From the NCBI RefSeq assembly GCF_004364555.1, contig NZ_SOAM01000002.1, positions 62,001 to 126,000 on the forward strand: DNA of 64,000 nt, given 5' to 3'. The notes beneath the pieces are model-generated. The model searched no databases. It saw nothing but the letters and a program-made list of their open reading frames with translations, and was not told the DNA's origin. This document shows positions 25,922-35,320 of the stretch, piece by piece. The DNA is from Amnibacterium kyonggiense. Lineage in GTDB: Bacteria; Actinomycetota; Actinomycetes; Actinomycetales; Microbacteriaceae. How positions within the stretch are numbered: the first letter of the stretch is position 1; each line of letters begins with the position of its first letter. Both the position numbers and the translations under genes were made by a program.

Positions 25922-26581
25922 ATGAGCGACGAGATCACCGTGTTCCTCGTCGACGACCACGAGCTCGTCCGGCGGGGCGTCGCCGAGCTGCTCGATGCCG
26001 AGCCCGGCATCCGCGTGGTCGGCGAGGCCGGCAGCATCGAGCAGGCGCGAGGGCGGATCGGCGCGACCGCGCCCGCGATCGCGCTGCTCGACGTTCGCCT
26101 GCCGGACGGCAGCGGGATCGACCTCTGCCGCGAGCTCCGGACGCGCATGCCGGCGGTGCGCTGCGTCATGCTCACCGCCTACGACGACGACGAGGCGATG
26201 ATCGCGGCCGTCATCGCGGACGCGGCCGGCTACGTCCTGAAGGACATCCGCGGCAGCGGCCTCGTCGAGGTCCTCCGGCGCGTCGCGACCGGCAGGTCCG
26301 CCCTCGACCCCGCGCTCGTCCGGGCCGTCCGGGCCCGACTCCGGAACGCCTCGTCCGGCGACCCGCGGCTCGCCTCGCTCAACCCGCGCGAGCGGGAGGT
26401 GCTCGCGCTCATCGCCGACGGCCTCTCCAACCGGCAGATCGGCAACCGGCTCGCGCTGACGGAGAAGACGGTGAAGAACTACGTCTCGAGCATGCTCGCG
26501 AAGCTCGGGCTGCAGAGCAGGACCCAGGCGGCGGTGCTGCACCTCGAGACGCGACGGGCACGGCCGCTCACGGCGCGCTGA
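25922..26581 (+). CDS. DosR/DevR-like response regulator
   Basis: This 219-residue NarL/LuxR-type regulator has the acidic pair D11-D12, phospho-acceptor Asp57 in LLDVRLPDG, Thr85 and Lys107 (KDI). The C-terminal LuxR helix-turn-helix has the recognition segment EKTVKNYV at 181-188. DosR contacts DNA with Lys179, Lys182 and Asn183 of an identical octapeptide, here Lys182, Lys185 and Asn186. Binding to the DosR-like boxes in this window is therefore expected. Its own box lies about 90 bp upstream. The leader is about 55 nt. Confidence 0.93.
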   Translation: MSDEITVFLVDDHELVRRGVAELLDAEPGIRVVGEAGSIEQARGRIGATAPAIALLDVRLPDGSGIDLCRELRTRMPAVRCVMLTAYDDDEAMIAAVIADAAGYVLKDIRGSGLVEVLRRVATGRSALDPALVRAVRARLRNASSGDPRLASLNPREREVLALIADGLSNRQIGNRLALTEKTVKNYVSSMLAKLGLQSRTQAAVLHLETRRARPLTAR

Positions 26582-26632
26582 CTGCACGCCGGCTGTGCGG
26601 CGCGGTCCGACGGCGCCGCGCGGTGGCGGCGG

Positions 26633-27307
26633 TCATGAGGACACGACGATGCGGTCGTCGACGTCGGTCACGTGCGGCGATGCCCACGCGGCCGCTTCCG
26701 CCTGCCGCCGCTCCGCGAACGAGCGCACCCGGCCCTCGAGGACGGCCGTCGTCCCCTCCACCCGCACCGTCACGTGCTGGGCGTCGATCACCGCGTTGCG
26801 GCGGATCGCCGCCCGGATGCGCTCCTGCGCGTCCTCGGCGGAGGGGCGGCGCTCGAGCTCCAACCGGCTGTCGATCCCGCGTACGCCGCGCAGCCGTTCC
26901 ACGGCCCGCCGGGCGCCGACCCGCTGCGCGTTCGTCCGCACCGTGCCTGTGAGGACGACGACCCCGTTCCGCACCACGATCCCGACCGCCTCGTCCGGGA
27001 TCTCCGCGTCGTCCTGCAGGGCTCGGGACACGGCGGCGGCGAGGTCGTCGTCGTGCACGGCGTCGGCGACGGCCGGTCGCACGCGGATGTCGTCGGCGAC
27101 CGCCCGCACGCCGCGGACGCGGAGCGCTGCCCGCTCGGCGGTCATCCGCTGCGCGAAGGAGTCGACGGTGCCGGTGAGCGTGACCGCGCCGTGCTCGACG
27201 GCGACGCCGATGTCCGCGACGTCGACCCCGGGGGCCCACTCGAGCTCCTCGATGACGGTCTGCTGCAGCTGGTGATCGGCGATCGACGCCGTGCCGGACG
27301 TGCTCAT
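26633..27307 (-). CDS. BON-domain protein 3, three repeats
   Basis: This 224-residue protein has three BON repeats, around GAVTLTGTVDSFAQRM, GVVVLTGTVRTNAQRV and TAVLEGRVRSFAERRQ. It ends with AAWASPHVTDVDDRIVV, the motif shared by most BON proteins here. It converges on the response-regulator gene. The ATG lies 6 nt after -10 GACGAT (27314-27319), so the mRNA is probably leaderless. There is no good ribosome site, which agrees. Confidence 0.84.
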   Translation of the reverse strand: MSTSGTASIADHQLQQTVIEELEWAPGVDVADIGVAVEHGAVTLTGTVDSFAQRMTAERAALRVRGVRAVADDIRVRPAVADAVHDDDLAAAVSRALQDDAEIPDEAVGIVVRNGVVVLTGTVRTNAQRVGARRAVERLRGVRGIDSRLELERRPSAEDAQERIRAAIRRNAVIDAQHVTVRVEGTTAVLEGRVRSFAERRQAEAAAWASPHVTDVDDRIVVSS

Positions 27308-27341
27308 GCCCGCATCGTCCGGGGGGGACGCCGACCGGCGC

Positions 27342-27356
27342 AGTGCCGAAGGTCCC
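27342..27356 (-). promoter_or_regulatory. DosR-like box of BON gene 3
   Basis: On the minus strand it reads GGGACCTTCGGCACT, followed after 22 bp by GACGAT, then 6 nt to ATG 27307. Confidence 0.85.
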
Positions 27357-27366
27357 GGCGGCCGGG

Positions 27367-27381
27367 CGGACCAAGTGCCCT
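27367..27381 (+). promoter_or_regulatory. DosR-like box of Usp gene 27416
   Basis: CGGACCAAGTGCCCT is followed after 22 bp by CACGCT (27404-27409), then 6 nt to ATG 27416. A leaderless mRNA is predicted. Confidence 0.85.
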
Positions 27382-27415
27382 GGTCCGCGGCGGCGGCGGG
27401 CGGCACGCTGACGGC

Positions 27416-28336
27416 ATGACGAGCACACCGCCGCGGGGTGCCGGCGCCTCGGTCGCCGACGGTCCCCGCCGCGTGCTCGTCGGCGTCGACGCCTCGTCGG
27501 ACGCCGCAGCGGCGCTCCACGCGGGCGCGTGCGCGGCGACCGCGATCGGCGCCGAGCTCCTCGCCCTGACGGCGTGGGCGGAGACGCCACCGCTCGGCGT
27601 GGAGCTCGGCGTCGACGCCGACCGCGTCGTGATCGAGCGGCTGCAGCGCGAGGTGGAGCCGATCGCCGCCGTGTTCCCGTCGCTGCCGATCCGGACGCGG
27701 GTCGTGCACGGGGAGGCGGCGCGGGCGCTGCTGACCGCCGGCATGGACGCGGATCTGCTCGTCGTCGGGGCGCGCGGGCGCGGCGGCTTCCCGGGCCTGC
27801 CGCTCGGCTCCACCGCGATGCTCTGCGTGCTGCACGCCCCCGCCCCCGTCCTCGTCGTCCGCTCCTCCTCGAGCGGACCCGCCTTCGACGCGGCCGACGC
27901 CCCCGGGTCCAGGCGCGTCGTCGTCGGCGTCGCGGCCGCGACGACGCACTCCGCGGCCGCGCTGCGCGACGCCGCCCGCGCCGCGCAGGAGCTCGACGCG
28001 TCGCTCGAGGTCGTCACCGCGTGGCAGGCGCCCGAGCAGCTGCCCGGCCCCGTGCCGGCGGTGACGGACCGGGTCCGGACGACCGCGGCGGCGCGGCAGG
28101 CGGCGGCCGTCCGCGAGGCCTTCCCGGACGGTCCGCCGCCGCGGCTCCGCGAGACGCTGCAGGAGGGCGGGGCCGCCGCCGTGCTCGTGGCCGAGAGCGC
28201 CCGCAGCGACCTCCTCGTCGTCGGCGGGGACAGCAGGAACGCCCTGACCGGCGTGCTGCTCGGTCCCGTGGCGCTGACGAGCGTCATGCACGCCTCCTGC
28301 CCGGTGCTCGTCGTGCGCGGCGGGAGGCGCGGATGA
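27416..28336 (+). CDS. Tandem universal stress protein, ATP-binding type
   Basis: This 306-residue protein has two Usp domains (RVLVGVDASSDAAAALHAG and RVVVGVAAATTHSAAALRD). The first keeps the full ATP motif, GARGRGGFPGLPLGS. The second is close but altered (GGDSRNALTGVLLGP). It is the first of three Usp-type genes joined by ATGA and GTGA overlaps (27416, 28333, 29193), so the three are co-translated. Confidence 0.88.
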   Translation: MTSTPPRGAGASVADGPRRVLVGVDASSDAAAALHAGACAATAIGAELLALTAWAETPPLGVELGVDADRVVIERLQREVEPIAAVFPSLPIRTRVVHGEAARALLTAGMDADLLVVGARGRGGFPGLPLGSTAMLCVLHAPAPVLVVRSSSSGPAFDAADAPGSRRVVVGVAAATTHSAAALRDAARAAQELDASLEVVTAWQAPEQLPGPVPAVTDRVRTTAAARQAAAVREAFPDGPPPRLRETLQEGGAAAVLVAESARSDLLVVGGDSRNALTGVLLGPVALTSVMHASCPVLVVRGGRRG

Positions 28337-29196
28337 CGGGCCGGTCCGCGGCGCCGGCGGCGAACGCCGCGCCGCCTCCGGCGACCGCGGAGCGCGTCCT
28401 GCTCGTCGCGGGCGGGGACGCCGCCGCGTTCGCGGCCGCCCGCTGGGTCGCCCGGAGGGCGCAGCAGCACCCGATCGCGGTGACGCTGGTCGCGGTGCCG
28501 GACGACGAGCACGTCGACCCGGTCGAGCGCACGGCGACCGTGCTGCGCGGCGCCGCGCCGCACCTGCCCCTCACCGTGCGGATGCCGCGCGGCCCGATCC
28601 GCTCGGTGCTGAGCGGCGTCGCGTCCCGTCAGGACCTCGTCGTGCTCGGCACGAACCGCGTCACCGCCATGACGCACGTGCTGCCGCCCACCCTCGCCGT
28701 GCGCCTCGCCGAGTCGGTGCGGCGGCCGGTCGTGCTGGTGCCGCGGGGCTGGCAGGACGACGGCGGCGACGTCGTGGTCGGGGTCGTCGACGACGGCAGC
28801 GACGGCGACGCGATCGACTTCGCCGTGCAGGAGGCCTCGGCGACGGGGCGGTGCCTGCGCCTCGCCCACGTCTGGCGGCTGTCCGCCGTCGTGACGCCCG
28901 TGTTCCCCGCGGCGATCGACGCCGCCCCGATCCGGGACGAGCACCGGCGCCTGCTCGACCGCGTCGCCGACCGGGTGCGCGCCGCGGCGCCGGCGCTCGA
29001 GGTGTCGACGACCCTCGTGCACGGCGAGCCGAACGTCGACGTCGTCCGCTCGGGCGTGGGCGCGTCGCTCGTGGTCGTCGGCTCCCACGAGTACTCCGCC
29101 GTCGACCGCGTGCTGCTCCGCTCGGTCGGCAGGGCGCTCGCGGAGCGGCCGCCGTGCCCGGTCGCGATCGTCCCGCCGCGCAGGACGCGGTCGTGA
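28333..29196 (+). CDS. Tandem universal stress protein, non-classical group
   Basis: This 287-residue protein belongs to a subgroup with RVLLVAGGDAAAFAAARWVARR at the start and VVLVPRGWQDD between domains; others are at 34400, 45911 and 47356. The glycine motifs are replaced by GTNRVTAMTHVLPP and GSHEYSAVDRVLLRS, so ATP binding is doubtful. It overlaps the previous gene by ATGA. Confidence 0.85.
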   Translation: MTGRSAAPAANAAPPPATAERVLLVAGGDAAAFAAARWVARRAQQHPIAVTLVAVPDDEHVDPVERTATVLRGAAPHLPLTVRMPRGPIRSVLSGVASRQDLVVLGTNRVTAMTHVLPPTLAVRLAESVRRPVVLVPRGWQDDGGDVVVGVVDDGSDGDAIDFAVQEASATGRCLRLAHVWRLSAVVTPVFPAAIDAAPIRDEHRRLLDRVADRVRAAAPALEVSTTLVHGEPNVDVVRSGVGASLVVVGSHEYSAVDRVLLRSVGRALAERPPCPVAIVPPRRTRS

Positions 29197-29885
29197 GCTC
29201 CTCGGCGCGCCCGGGACGGCGGCCGCGAGCGCTGCCCGCACGGGCGACGCTGCCGGAGCACCGCCGGGTCGCCCTCGTGCTCGACGGTGCGGCCGCGGAC
29301 GCCGACGTCGTCCGATGGGCGGCGGACTGGGGCGGGCGTCGCGTCGTCGACGTCGACCTCCTCGCCCTCGTGACCGAGCGCCCGCACCGCACCTTCGCCG
29401 CGCGGGCGGGGTCGGCGGCCGAGGCGCTCCGCGCCGCCGGCGAGCGGCTCGCGGTCGGCGAGCCCTCCGCCGACGTCCGCGACCACCTGCTGACCGCCGG
29501 GCTCGGCCGGTCGCTGCCGCCGTTCCTCGTCGGGCGGGACCTGCTCGTCCTCGGCGCGCGCGGCACCCGCCGCCGGCGGCGCACGGTCCGCGTCGCGCAG
29601 CGGACCGGGGTCGCCGTGGTGCTCGTGCCGCACCCGTGGGCCGCGGTCGGCGCGTCGGTCGTCCTCGCCGGCGCACCCCGCGCCGCGGCGACGGCGCTCG
29701 CGTTCGCCCGTCGCGAAGCGGCGGCGGCCGGTCAGCCGCTCGTGCTCGCCCCCGGGGCCGTCCTGCCGGTGTCGGCGTCGCTCGTCGTGGTCGACGGCGG
29801 TTCGGCGACGCCGCGCGCCGCGACCGCCGCACGGCTCGCGCTGGACGCCGGGGTCCCGGTCGCCGTCGTCCCGAGGGGACGCTGA
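29193..29885 (+). CDS. Degenerate Usp-like protein
   Basis: This 230-residue protein starts at GTG 29193, overlapping the previous stop by GTGA. RVALVLDGAAADADVVRWAADW and DLLVLGARGTRRRRR recall the first Usp domain. The second half is shortened (residues about 145-230). No ATP motif remains. Its 3' end overlaps the convergent BON gene by 154 bp. It may be a decaying third copy or a specialised partner of the two Usp proteins before it. Confidence 0.7.
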   Translation: MSSSARPGRRPRALPARATLPEHRRVALVLDGAAADADVVRWAADWGGRRVVDVDLLALVTERPHRTFAARAGSAAEALRAAGERLAVGEPSADVRDHLLTAGLGRSLPPFLVGRDLLVLGARGTRRRRRTVRVAQRTGVAVVLVPHPWAAVGASVVLAGAPRAAATALAFARREAAAAGQPLVLAPGAVLPVSASLVVVDGGSATPRAATAARLALDAGVPVAVVPRGR

Positions 29886-30577
29886 CCGTCGTCGTCGTCG
29901 TCGACGACGAGCCGGTCGCGCACGGCGGAGACGTGCGGCGAGGACCATGCCGCGAGCACGATCCGGTGGCGGTCCGACGGCGTCCGCACCGTCCCCGTGA
30001 GCACCGCCTCCGTCCCCTGCACGTCGATCTCGACGGCCGACGCGTCGACGTCGGCGGTCCCGAGCAGCGCGCGACGGATCGTCGCCGCGGCGTCGGGGGA
30101 GGCGGATCGCGGCGTGACGCCGATCTCGGCGTGCACGGCCCGGACGCCCGCGAGGCGGGCGACCCGCCGGACGGCCGCGTCGCGCTCGGCGTGGTCCGCG
30201 ACCTCGCCGTGCAGCGTCACCACGCCGTCGCGCACGGCGGCGGCGACGGAGCCGGGCCGGAGGTCGGCGTCGCGATCGAGCGCCGCGACGACCGTCTCCG
30301 CGACGTCCCGGTCGCTGCGCCGCCCCCAGCGGGAGCGCCGCGCGTCGAGCTCGTCGACGACCGCGCGGACGCCGTGGACGCCGAGCGCCGTCGTCCGGGC
30401 GGCGAGCGCCTCGGCGGCGCGCACGGGTTCGCCGGCGAGGACGACGACCCCGTCGTGCACGGCGACCGCGATGCGCGCCGCGTCGACGCCGGGGCTCCGC
30501 TCGAGCGCCTCGCGGACGGCGTGCTGCAGGTCGTGGTCGGACGGCGCGGGCGCGGTCCCGCCGGAGGTCGTCGGCAT
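29732..30577 (-). CDS. BON-domain protein 4, extended tail
   Basis: This 281-residue protein has three BON repeats (GVVVLAGEPVRAAEA, GVVTLHGEVADHAERD and EAVLTGTVRTPSDRH) and the family motif AAWSSPHVSAVRDRLVV near residue 215. About 65 low-complexity residues follow, read from the antisense of the convergent Usp-like gene. The tail suggests loss of an original stop codon. The gene starts 17 bp after the flavodoxin stop and is probably in the same operon. Confidence 0.78.
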   Translation of the reverse strand: MPTTSGGTAPAPSDHDLQHAVREALERSPGVDAARIAVAVHDGVVVLAGEPVRAAEALAARTTALGVHGVRAVVDELDARRSRWGRRSDRDVAETVVAALDRDADLRPGSVAAAVRDGVVTLHGEVADHAERDAAVRRVARLAGVRAVHAEIGVTPRSASPDAAATIRRALLGTADVDASAVEIDVQGTEAVLTGTVRTPSDRHRIVLAAWSSPHVSAVRDRLVVDDDDDGQRPLGTTATGTPASSASRAAVAARGVAEPPSTTTSDADTGRTAPGASTSG

Positions 30578-30594
30578 GCGCGGCGGCGACGCGC

Positions 30595-31134
30595 TCAGGA
30601 CCGGGGGAGGGGGCCGACGTCCTCCGGGGTGCGGCCGGCCGGCACGGGGAGGAGCGTCGCCGCCCACCGCGCCGCCCGCTCGACCTCGCCGTCGACGACC
30701 GGACCCTGCGTGCCCTTCACGAGGAACGCCTCCGTGCCGACGACGCGGATGCCCCGGTGCCGGGCGATCCGCGCCGCGGCGGCCGCGGCGCCGCGGGGGA
30801 AGCGCGGCGCCCGCTCGACCCGGGTCGTGAACGCGGCGAGGTCGAAGGAGGCCGACGCGTCCAGCGCGTCGAGCCACTCCCGGACCCCGCGCACCGCCCG
30901 GTCGGGCGATGCGCCCTGGTGCACGGCCTCCTTGCGCGACTGCGCGGTGGGGAGCGAGAACCCGTGGGTCGGCGCCCCGACGATCACGAGGCGCACGTCG
31001 CTCCCGGGCAGCGCGGGCGCGACCGAGGCCCCGACCACGTCCACGTCGGCGACGGGACGCAGCGCGTGCGCGACCGCCCAGCCGATGCGCTCCGTGTTCC
31101 CGAACATCGACTCCAGCACGACCAGCACCCGCAC
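30595..31134 (-). CDS. Flavodoxin-domain protein
   Basis: This 179-residue protein has the FMN phosphate loop ESMFGNTERIG at residues 8-18, then VIVGAPTHGFSLP and a C-terminal strand GTEAFLVKGTQGPV. It probably carries one electron pair on FMN in the cytoplasm. The GTG start is supported by AAGGAGT seven bases upstream. It lies downstream of pflA but has its own box and -10. A role as reductant for the PflA radical enzyme, as flavodoxin serves in E. coli, is a reasonable inference. Confidence 0.82.
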   Translation of the reverse strand: MRVLVVLESMFGNTERIGWAVAHALRPVADVDVVGASVAPALPGSDVRLVIVGAPTHGFSLPTAQSRKEAVHQGASPDRAVRGVREWLDALDASASFDLAAFTTRVERAPRFPRGAAAAAARIARHRGIRVVGTEAFLVKGTQGPVVDGEVERAARWAATLLPVPAGRTPEDVGPLPRS

Positions 31135-31186
31135 GAGCGACTCCTTCCACCGGCTCGCATCGTCCCGCGCGGGCGGCGCTCCCGCC

Positions 31187-31201
31187 CGGGGCGAAGGTCC
31201 C
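31187..31201 (-). promoter_or_regulatory. DosR-like box of the flavodoxin gene
   Basis: On the minus strand it reads GGGACCTTCGCCCCG, followed after 22 bp by GACGAT (31159-31164). It lies between pflA and the flavodoxin gene. Confidence 0.85.
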
Positions 31202-31217
31202 GACCCCGCGGGGCGGT

Positions 31218-32000
31218 TCAGAGCACGAGCAGACCGTGCGACCGCAGCCGGGCGCGGACGCGGTCCTGCGTCTCCGCGTCGGGCGGCCGCACGCCGTGCA
31301 GGGAGTACGGGATGCCGAGCGCGTCCCACTTGTGCTCGCCGAGCTGGTGGAACGGCAGCACCTCGACGCGGTCCACGGTCGGCCACCGCGCGACGATCCG
31401 GCCGACCGCGTCGACGTTCTCGTCCGCGTCCGTCAGCCCCGGGACGAGCACGAACCGGATCCACATGCGGTCGCCCCGCGCCGCCAGCCGGTCGCCGAAC
31501 GCCACCGTCGGGGCGAGCTCGCCGCCGGTGACGGCGCGGTAGGTGTCGGCGAGGCCCGACTTCACGTCGAGGAGGACGAGATCGGTGACGTCGAGGAGCT
31601 CGTCGTCCGCGTCGGCGCCGAGGAAGCCCGAGGTGTCCAGCGCGGTGCGCACGCCCATGCGGCGGCAGGCGGTGAAGAGCTCGCGGACGACGTCGGGCTG
31701 CCGGAGCGGTTCGCCGCCGCTCAGGGTGACGCCCCCGCCGGTCGCGGTGAACACGGGCCGGTAGCGGCGGACCAGCTCGACCAGGTCGCCGACCGGGGTC
31801 GGCGTGCCGTCCTCGAAGCGCCACGTGTCCGGGTTGTGGCAGTACCGGCAGCGGAGCGGGCAGCCGGAGAGGAAGACGGTGAGCCGCGTGCCCGGGCCGT
31901 CCACGGCGGTCGCGAGCTCCCACGAGTGGACGCTCGCCGTCACGCCGCTCGGGGCGGTCGGCGGGGGAGCGGCGACGACGGGCGGCGGCAGGCGGGTCAC
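31218..32000 (-). CDS. pflA: Pyruvate formate-lyase activating enzyme
   Basis: This 260-residue radical-SAM enzyme installs the glycyl radical on pyruvate formate-lyase. The CxxxCxxC cluster motif is CPLRCRYC at residues 47-54, followed by the SAM-binding GGVTLSGGEPLRQP. Length fits the PflA family. It begins 7 bp after the pflB stop, so they form one operon. It needs a low-potential electron donor; the flavodoxin gene next door is a candidate. Confidence 0.93.
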   Translation of the reverse strand: MTRLPPPVVAAPPPTAPSGVTASVHSWELATAVDGPGTRLTVFLSGCPLRCRYCHNPDTWRFEDGTPTPVGDLVELVRRYRPVFTATGGGVTLSGGEPLRQPDVVRELFTACRRMGVRTALDTSGFLGADADDELLDVTDLVLLDVKSGLADTYRAVTGGELAPTVAFGDRLAARGDRMWIRFVLVPGLTDADENVDAVGRIVARWPTVDRVEVLPFHQLGEHKWDALGIPYSLHGVRPPDAETQDRVRARLRSHGLLVL

Positions 32001-32007
32001 GGCCGGC

Positions 32008-34272
32008 TCACACGGACTCGTGGAAGGTGCGGCTGATCACGTCGAGCTGCTGCTCGCGGGTCAGCCGGATGAAGCGGACGGCGTACCCGGAGACCCGGAT
32101 CGTCAGCTCCGGGTACCGGTCCGGATGCGCCATGGCGTCCTCCAGCGTCGACCGGTTCAGCACGTTGACGTTGAGGTGGTAGCCGCCGGCGGCCGTGTAC
32201 GCGTCGAGCAGGCCGGTGAGGTTCCCGACCCGCTCCTCCTCGGTCCGCCCGAGCCCCTGCGGCACGATCGTGCTCGTCAGTGAGATCCCGTCCCGGGCGT
32301 CCGCGAACGGGAGCTTCGCGACGCTCAGCGCCGCCGCGAGCATGCCGTGCACGTCGCGGCCGTTCATCGGGTTCGCGCCCGGCGCGGACGGCGCGCCGGC
32401 CGGGCGCCCGTCGGGCGTCGCACCCGTGTGCCTGCCGTAGACGACGTTCGACGTGATCGTCAGCACCGACTGCGTGTGCACCGCGTCGCGGTACGCCGGA
32501 TGGCGGCGGAGGCGCTCCATGAAGGCGTGGACGATGGACACGGCGATGGCGTCGACGCGGTCGTCGTCGTTGCCGTACGCCGGGAAGTCGCCCTCGACGC
32601 GGTAGTCGACCGCCAGCCCGCTCTCGTCGCGCACGGGGTGCACCCGTGCGTCGCGGATCGCCGAGAGCGAGTCCGTCGCCACGCTCAGGCCCGCGATGCC
32701 GCACGCGAGGGTCCGGAGGACGTCGCGGTCGTGCAGCGCCATCTCGAGCCGCTCGTACGCGTACTTGTCGTGCATGAAGTGGATGCAGTTCAGCGCCTCG
32801 ACGTAGGTCGCCGCGAGCCAGTCGAGCTCGCGCAGGTAGGCGGTCCAGACCTCGTCGAAGTCGAGGACGTCGCCCATGAGCGGCACGGTGACCGGGCCGA
32901 TCTGCTCGCCGGAGACCTCGTCGCGGCCGCCGTTGATCGCGTAGAGCAGGGCCTTCGCGACGTTCACCCGGGCGCCGAAGAACTGCATCTGCTTCCCGAC
33001 CCGCATCGGCGAGACGCAGCAGGCGATCGCGGCGTCGTCGCCGCAGGCGCCGCGGATCGCCCGGTCCGACTCGTACTGGATCGAGGACGTGTCGATCGAC
33101 ACCTTCGCGCAGAAGCGCTTGAAGCCCTCCGGCAGCCCCGAGTCCCACAGCACCGTGAGGTTCGGCTCGGGTGCGGGCCCCAGGTCGTAGAGCGTCTGCA
33201 GGAACCGGAACGAGGTGCGCGTCACGAGCGGGCGCCCGTCCTCGGCGAGGCCGCCGATGGACTCCGTCACCCAGGTGGGATCGCCGGAGAAGAGCTCGTC
33301 GTACTCCGGCGTGCGGAGGAAGCGGACGATGCGCAGCTTGATGACGAGGTCGTCGACGAGCTCCTGCGCGCGCCGCTCGTCGATCAGGCCGCGGTCGAGG
33401 TCGCGCTGGAGGTAGACGTCGAGGAAGGTGGAGACGCGGCCGAGCGACATCGCCGCTCCGTTCTGCTCCTTGATCGCGGCGAGGTAGCCGAAGTACAGCC
33501 ACTGCACCGCCTCCCGGCCCGTCCGGGCGGGGCCGCGGATGTCGAAGCCGTACCGCTCGGCCATCGTCCGCAGGTCCTCGAGGGCGCGGATCTGCTCCGC
33601 GACCTCCTCGCGCAGGCGGATCGTCGGCTCGTCGGAGTAGCGCAGGTCGAGCTCGGCGCGCTCCTCGCGCTTCGCCGCGACGAGGGCGTCGACCCCGTAG
33701 AGCGGGACCCGCCGGTAGTCGCCGATGATCCGGCCGCGGCCGTAGGCGTCCGGGAGGCCCGTCACGACGCCGCTGCGCCGGGCGCGGAGGACGGCGGCCG
33801 GGTAGACGTCGAAGACGCCGTCGTTGTGGGTCCTGCGGTAGCGCGTGAAGATCGTCTCGAGCGCGGGATCGACCGGGTAGCCGTACGTCTCGAGCTCCTT
33901 CGCCACGAGGCGCCAGCCGCCGAACGGCATGATCGCGCGCTTCAGCGGCGCGTCGGTCTGCAGCCCGACGATCAGCTCGTGCTCCCGGTCGATCCAGCCG
34001 GGCGCGTGCGCGAGGATCGACGACGGGGTCGTCGCGTCGACGTCGAGGACGCCGCGCCGGCGCTCCTCCGGCAGCAGCGCCGCGATCCTCGCCCAGAGGG
34101 CGGTGGTCCTCGGCGTCGGGCCCTCGAGGAAGCCGGCGTCGCCGAGGTACGGCCGGACGTTGCGCTGGATGAAGTCCCGCACGTCGATCCGGTCCTGCCA
34201 GGCGCCGGCGACGAGACCGCGCCACGCCTCCTCCGTCCCCGCATCGACGGCGCGGGCGCTGGTGACGGTCAT
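32008..34272 (-). CDS. pflB: Formate C-acetyltransferase (pyruvate formate-lyase)
   Basis: This 754-residue glycyl-radical enzyme splits pyruvate with CoA into acetyl-CoA and formate under anaerobic conditions. The adjacent catalytic cysteines are in [19 protein letters not shown]. The radical Gly729 is in RVSGYAVRF near the C-terminus. Length is close to E. coli PflB (760). The gene is divergent from a Usp gene and shares box 34323. Its -10, TAGGGT, is 23 bp from the box. An oxygen-sensitive enzyme fits hypoxic induction. Confidence 0.95.
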   Translation of the reverse strand: MTVTSARAVDAGTEEAWRGLVAGAWQDRIDVRDFIQRNVRPYLGDAGFLEGPTPRTTALWARIAALLPEERRRGVLDVDATTPSSILAHAPGWIDREHELIVGLQTDAPLKRAIMPFGGWRLVAKELETYGYPVDPALETIFTRYRRTHNDGVFDVYPAAVLRARRSGVVTGLPDAYGRGRIIGDYRRVPLYGVDALVAAKREERAELDLRYSDEPTIRLREEVAEQIRALEDLRTMAERYGFDIRGPARTGREAVQWLYFGYLAAIKEQNGAAMSLGRVSTFLDVYLQRDLDRGLIDERRAQELVDDLVIKLRIVRFLRTPEYDELFSGDPTWVTESIGGLAEDGRPLVTRTSFRFLQTLYDLGPAPEPNLTVLWDSGLPEGFKRFCAKVSIDTSSIQYESDRAIRGACGDDAAIACCVSPMRVGKQMQFFGARVNVAKALLYAINGGRDEVSGEQIGPVTVPLMGDVLDFDEVWTAYLRELDWLAATYVEALNCIHFMHDKYAYERLEMALHDRDVLRTLACGIAGLSVATDSLSAIRDARVHPVRDESGLAVDYRVEGDFPAYGNDDDRVDAIAVSIVHAFMERLRRHPAYRDAVHTQSVLTITSNVVYGRHTGATPDGRPAGAPSAPGANPMNGRDVHGMLAAALSVAKLPFADARDGISLTSTIVPQGLGRTEEERVGNLTGLLDAYTAAGGYHLNVNVLNRSTLEDAMAHPDRYPELTIRVSGYAVRFIRLTREQQLDVISRTFHESV

Positions 34273-34322
34273 GGGGCTCCTTCCGACGCGCGCACCCTAC
34301 GAGCGGCCGGCGCGGGCCGGAC

Positions 34323-34337
34323 GGGCCCTTCGTCCCT
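34323..34337. promoter_or_regulatory. Bidirectional DosR-like box, pflB / Usp
   Basis: The plus strand reads GGGCCCTTCGTCCCT. Rightward, GAGCGT (34360-34365) follows after 22 bp. Leftward, TAGGGT (34294-34299) follows after 23 bp. Confidence 0.83.
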
Positions 34338-34399
34338 GGCACGGCGGCGCGGCGGGAGGGAGCGTCGTGATCGACCGACCTGTGGAGGAGGAGCCCCCC

Positions 34400-35317
34400 A
34401 TGAGCACCGCGCAGCATCCGACGACCACGACCACGACCTCGACCTCCACCTCGACGGCGCCGTCTGGGGTCCGGGGTCCGGAACGCGTGCTCCTCGCGAC
34501 CGACGGGGGCATGGCCGGCGTCGCCGCCGTCCGGTGGCTCGCGGAGCGGTCCGTCCATCACTCGCTCGAGATCGAAGCGGTCCGCGTCGTGCCGGGCGGC
34601 GGCACCGTCCTCTCCGGCGGCGCGGCCGCCGACCTCGTCGATGCGGAGGGGTCGATGACCGAGGTGCGCGATCTGCTGCACCACCTGGCGCCGCGGAGCG
34701 CCGTCCGCACGGAGGTCGTCCCCGGCGAGGCGATCGACGTGCTGCACCGCCGCGCGGCCGGCGCCGACCTGGTGGTGGTGGGGACCAACCGCACCTCGCG
34801 GGGCGTGCCGCACCTGGTCGCGTCGTTCGCGGCGCGGCTGGTCGACGGCTCAGCGCGGCCGGTCGTGATCGTCCCGCGCGGCTGGACGCCCTCGGCGGGT
34901 CCGGTCGTGCTGGGCGCCCTCGCGGACGGCAGCGACGACGCGGCGATCGGGTTCGCGGCGGCCGAGGCCGCGGCGCTCGGCCGGCACCTCGTGCTCGTGC
35001 ACGCGTGGCGGATCGCAGCGCTGTCGGCGCCGGGCGGGGGCATCGACCTCGATGAGCAGGCGATCGAGAGCGCGGAGAGCGCGAAGCTGAGCGAGCTGTC
35101 CGACCGGCTCCGCACCGCGCACCCGGGGCTGCGCGTCGCGCCGGTGCTCGACCGCGACGACCCCGTCCACGCGCTCGCCGTGGCGAGCCGCGGCGCCGTG
35201 CTCGTCGTGCTCGGCACGCACGGCCTCACCGCCGTGGACCGGCTGCTGCTCCGGTCGGTCAGCCGCGAGGTGCTCGAGCGGCCCGCGTGCCCGGTCGCGA
35301 TCGTGCCGCACCCCTGA
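34400..35317 (+). CDS. Tandem universal stress protein with Thr/Ser-rich N-terminus
   Basis: This 305-residue protein begins with a low-complexity Thr/Ser stretch (PTTTTTTSTSTSTS), then RVLLATDGGMAGVAAVRWLAE. It belongs to the non-classical group with VVIVPRGW between domains. The glycine motifs are GTNRTSRGVPHLVAS and GTHGLTAVDRLLLRS, the latter with Arg replacing the last Gly. ATG 34400 follows GGAGGAGGAG. Confidence 0.85.
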   Translation: MSTAQHPTTTTTTSTSTSTAPSGVRGPERVLLATDGGMAGVAAVRWLAERSVHHSLEIEAVRVVPGGGTVLSGGAAADLVDAEGSMTEVRDLLHHLAPRSAVRTEVVPGEAIDVLHRRAAGADLVVVGTNRTSRGVPHLVASFAARLVDGSARPVVIVPRGWTPSAGPVVLGALADGSDDAAIGFAAAEAAALGRHLVLVHAWRIAALSAPGGGIDLDEQAIESAESAKLSELSDRLRTAHPGLRVAPVLDRDDPVHALAVASRGAVLVVLGTHGLTAVDRLLLRSVSREVLERPACPVAIVPHP

Positions 35318-35320
35318 CCG

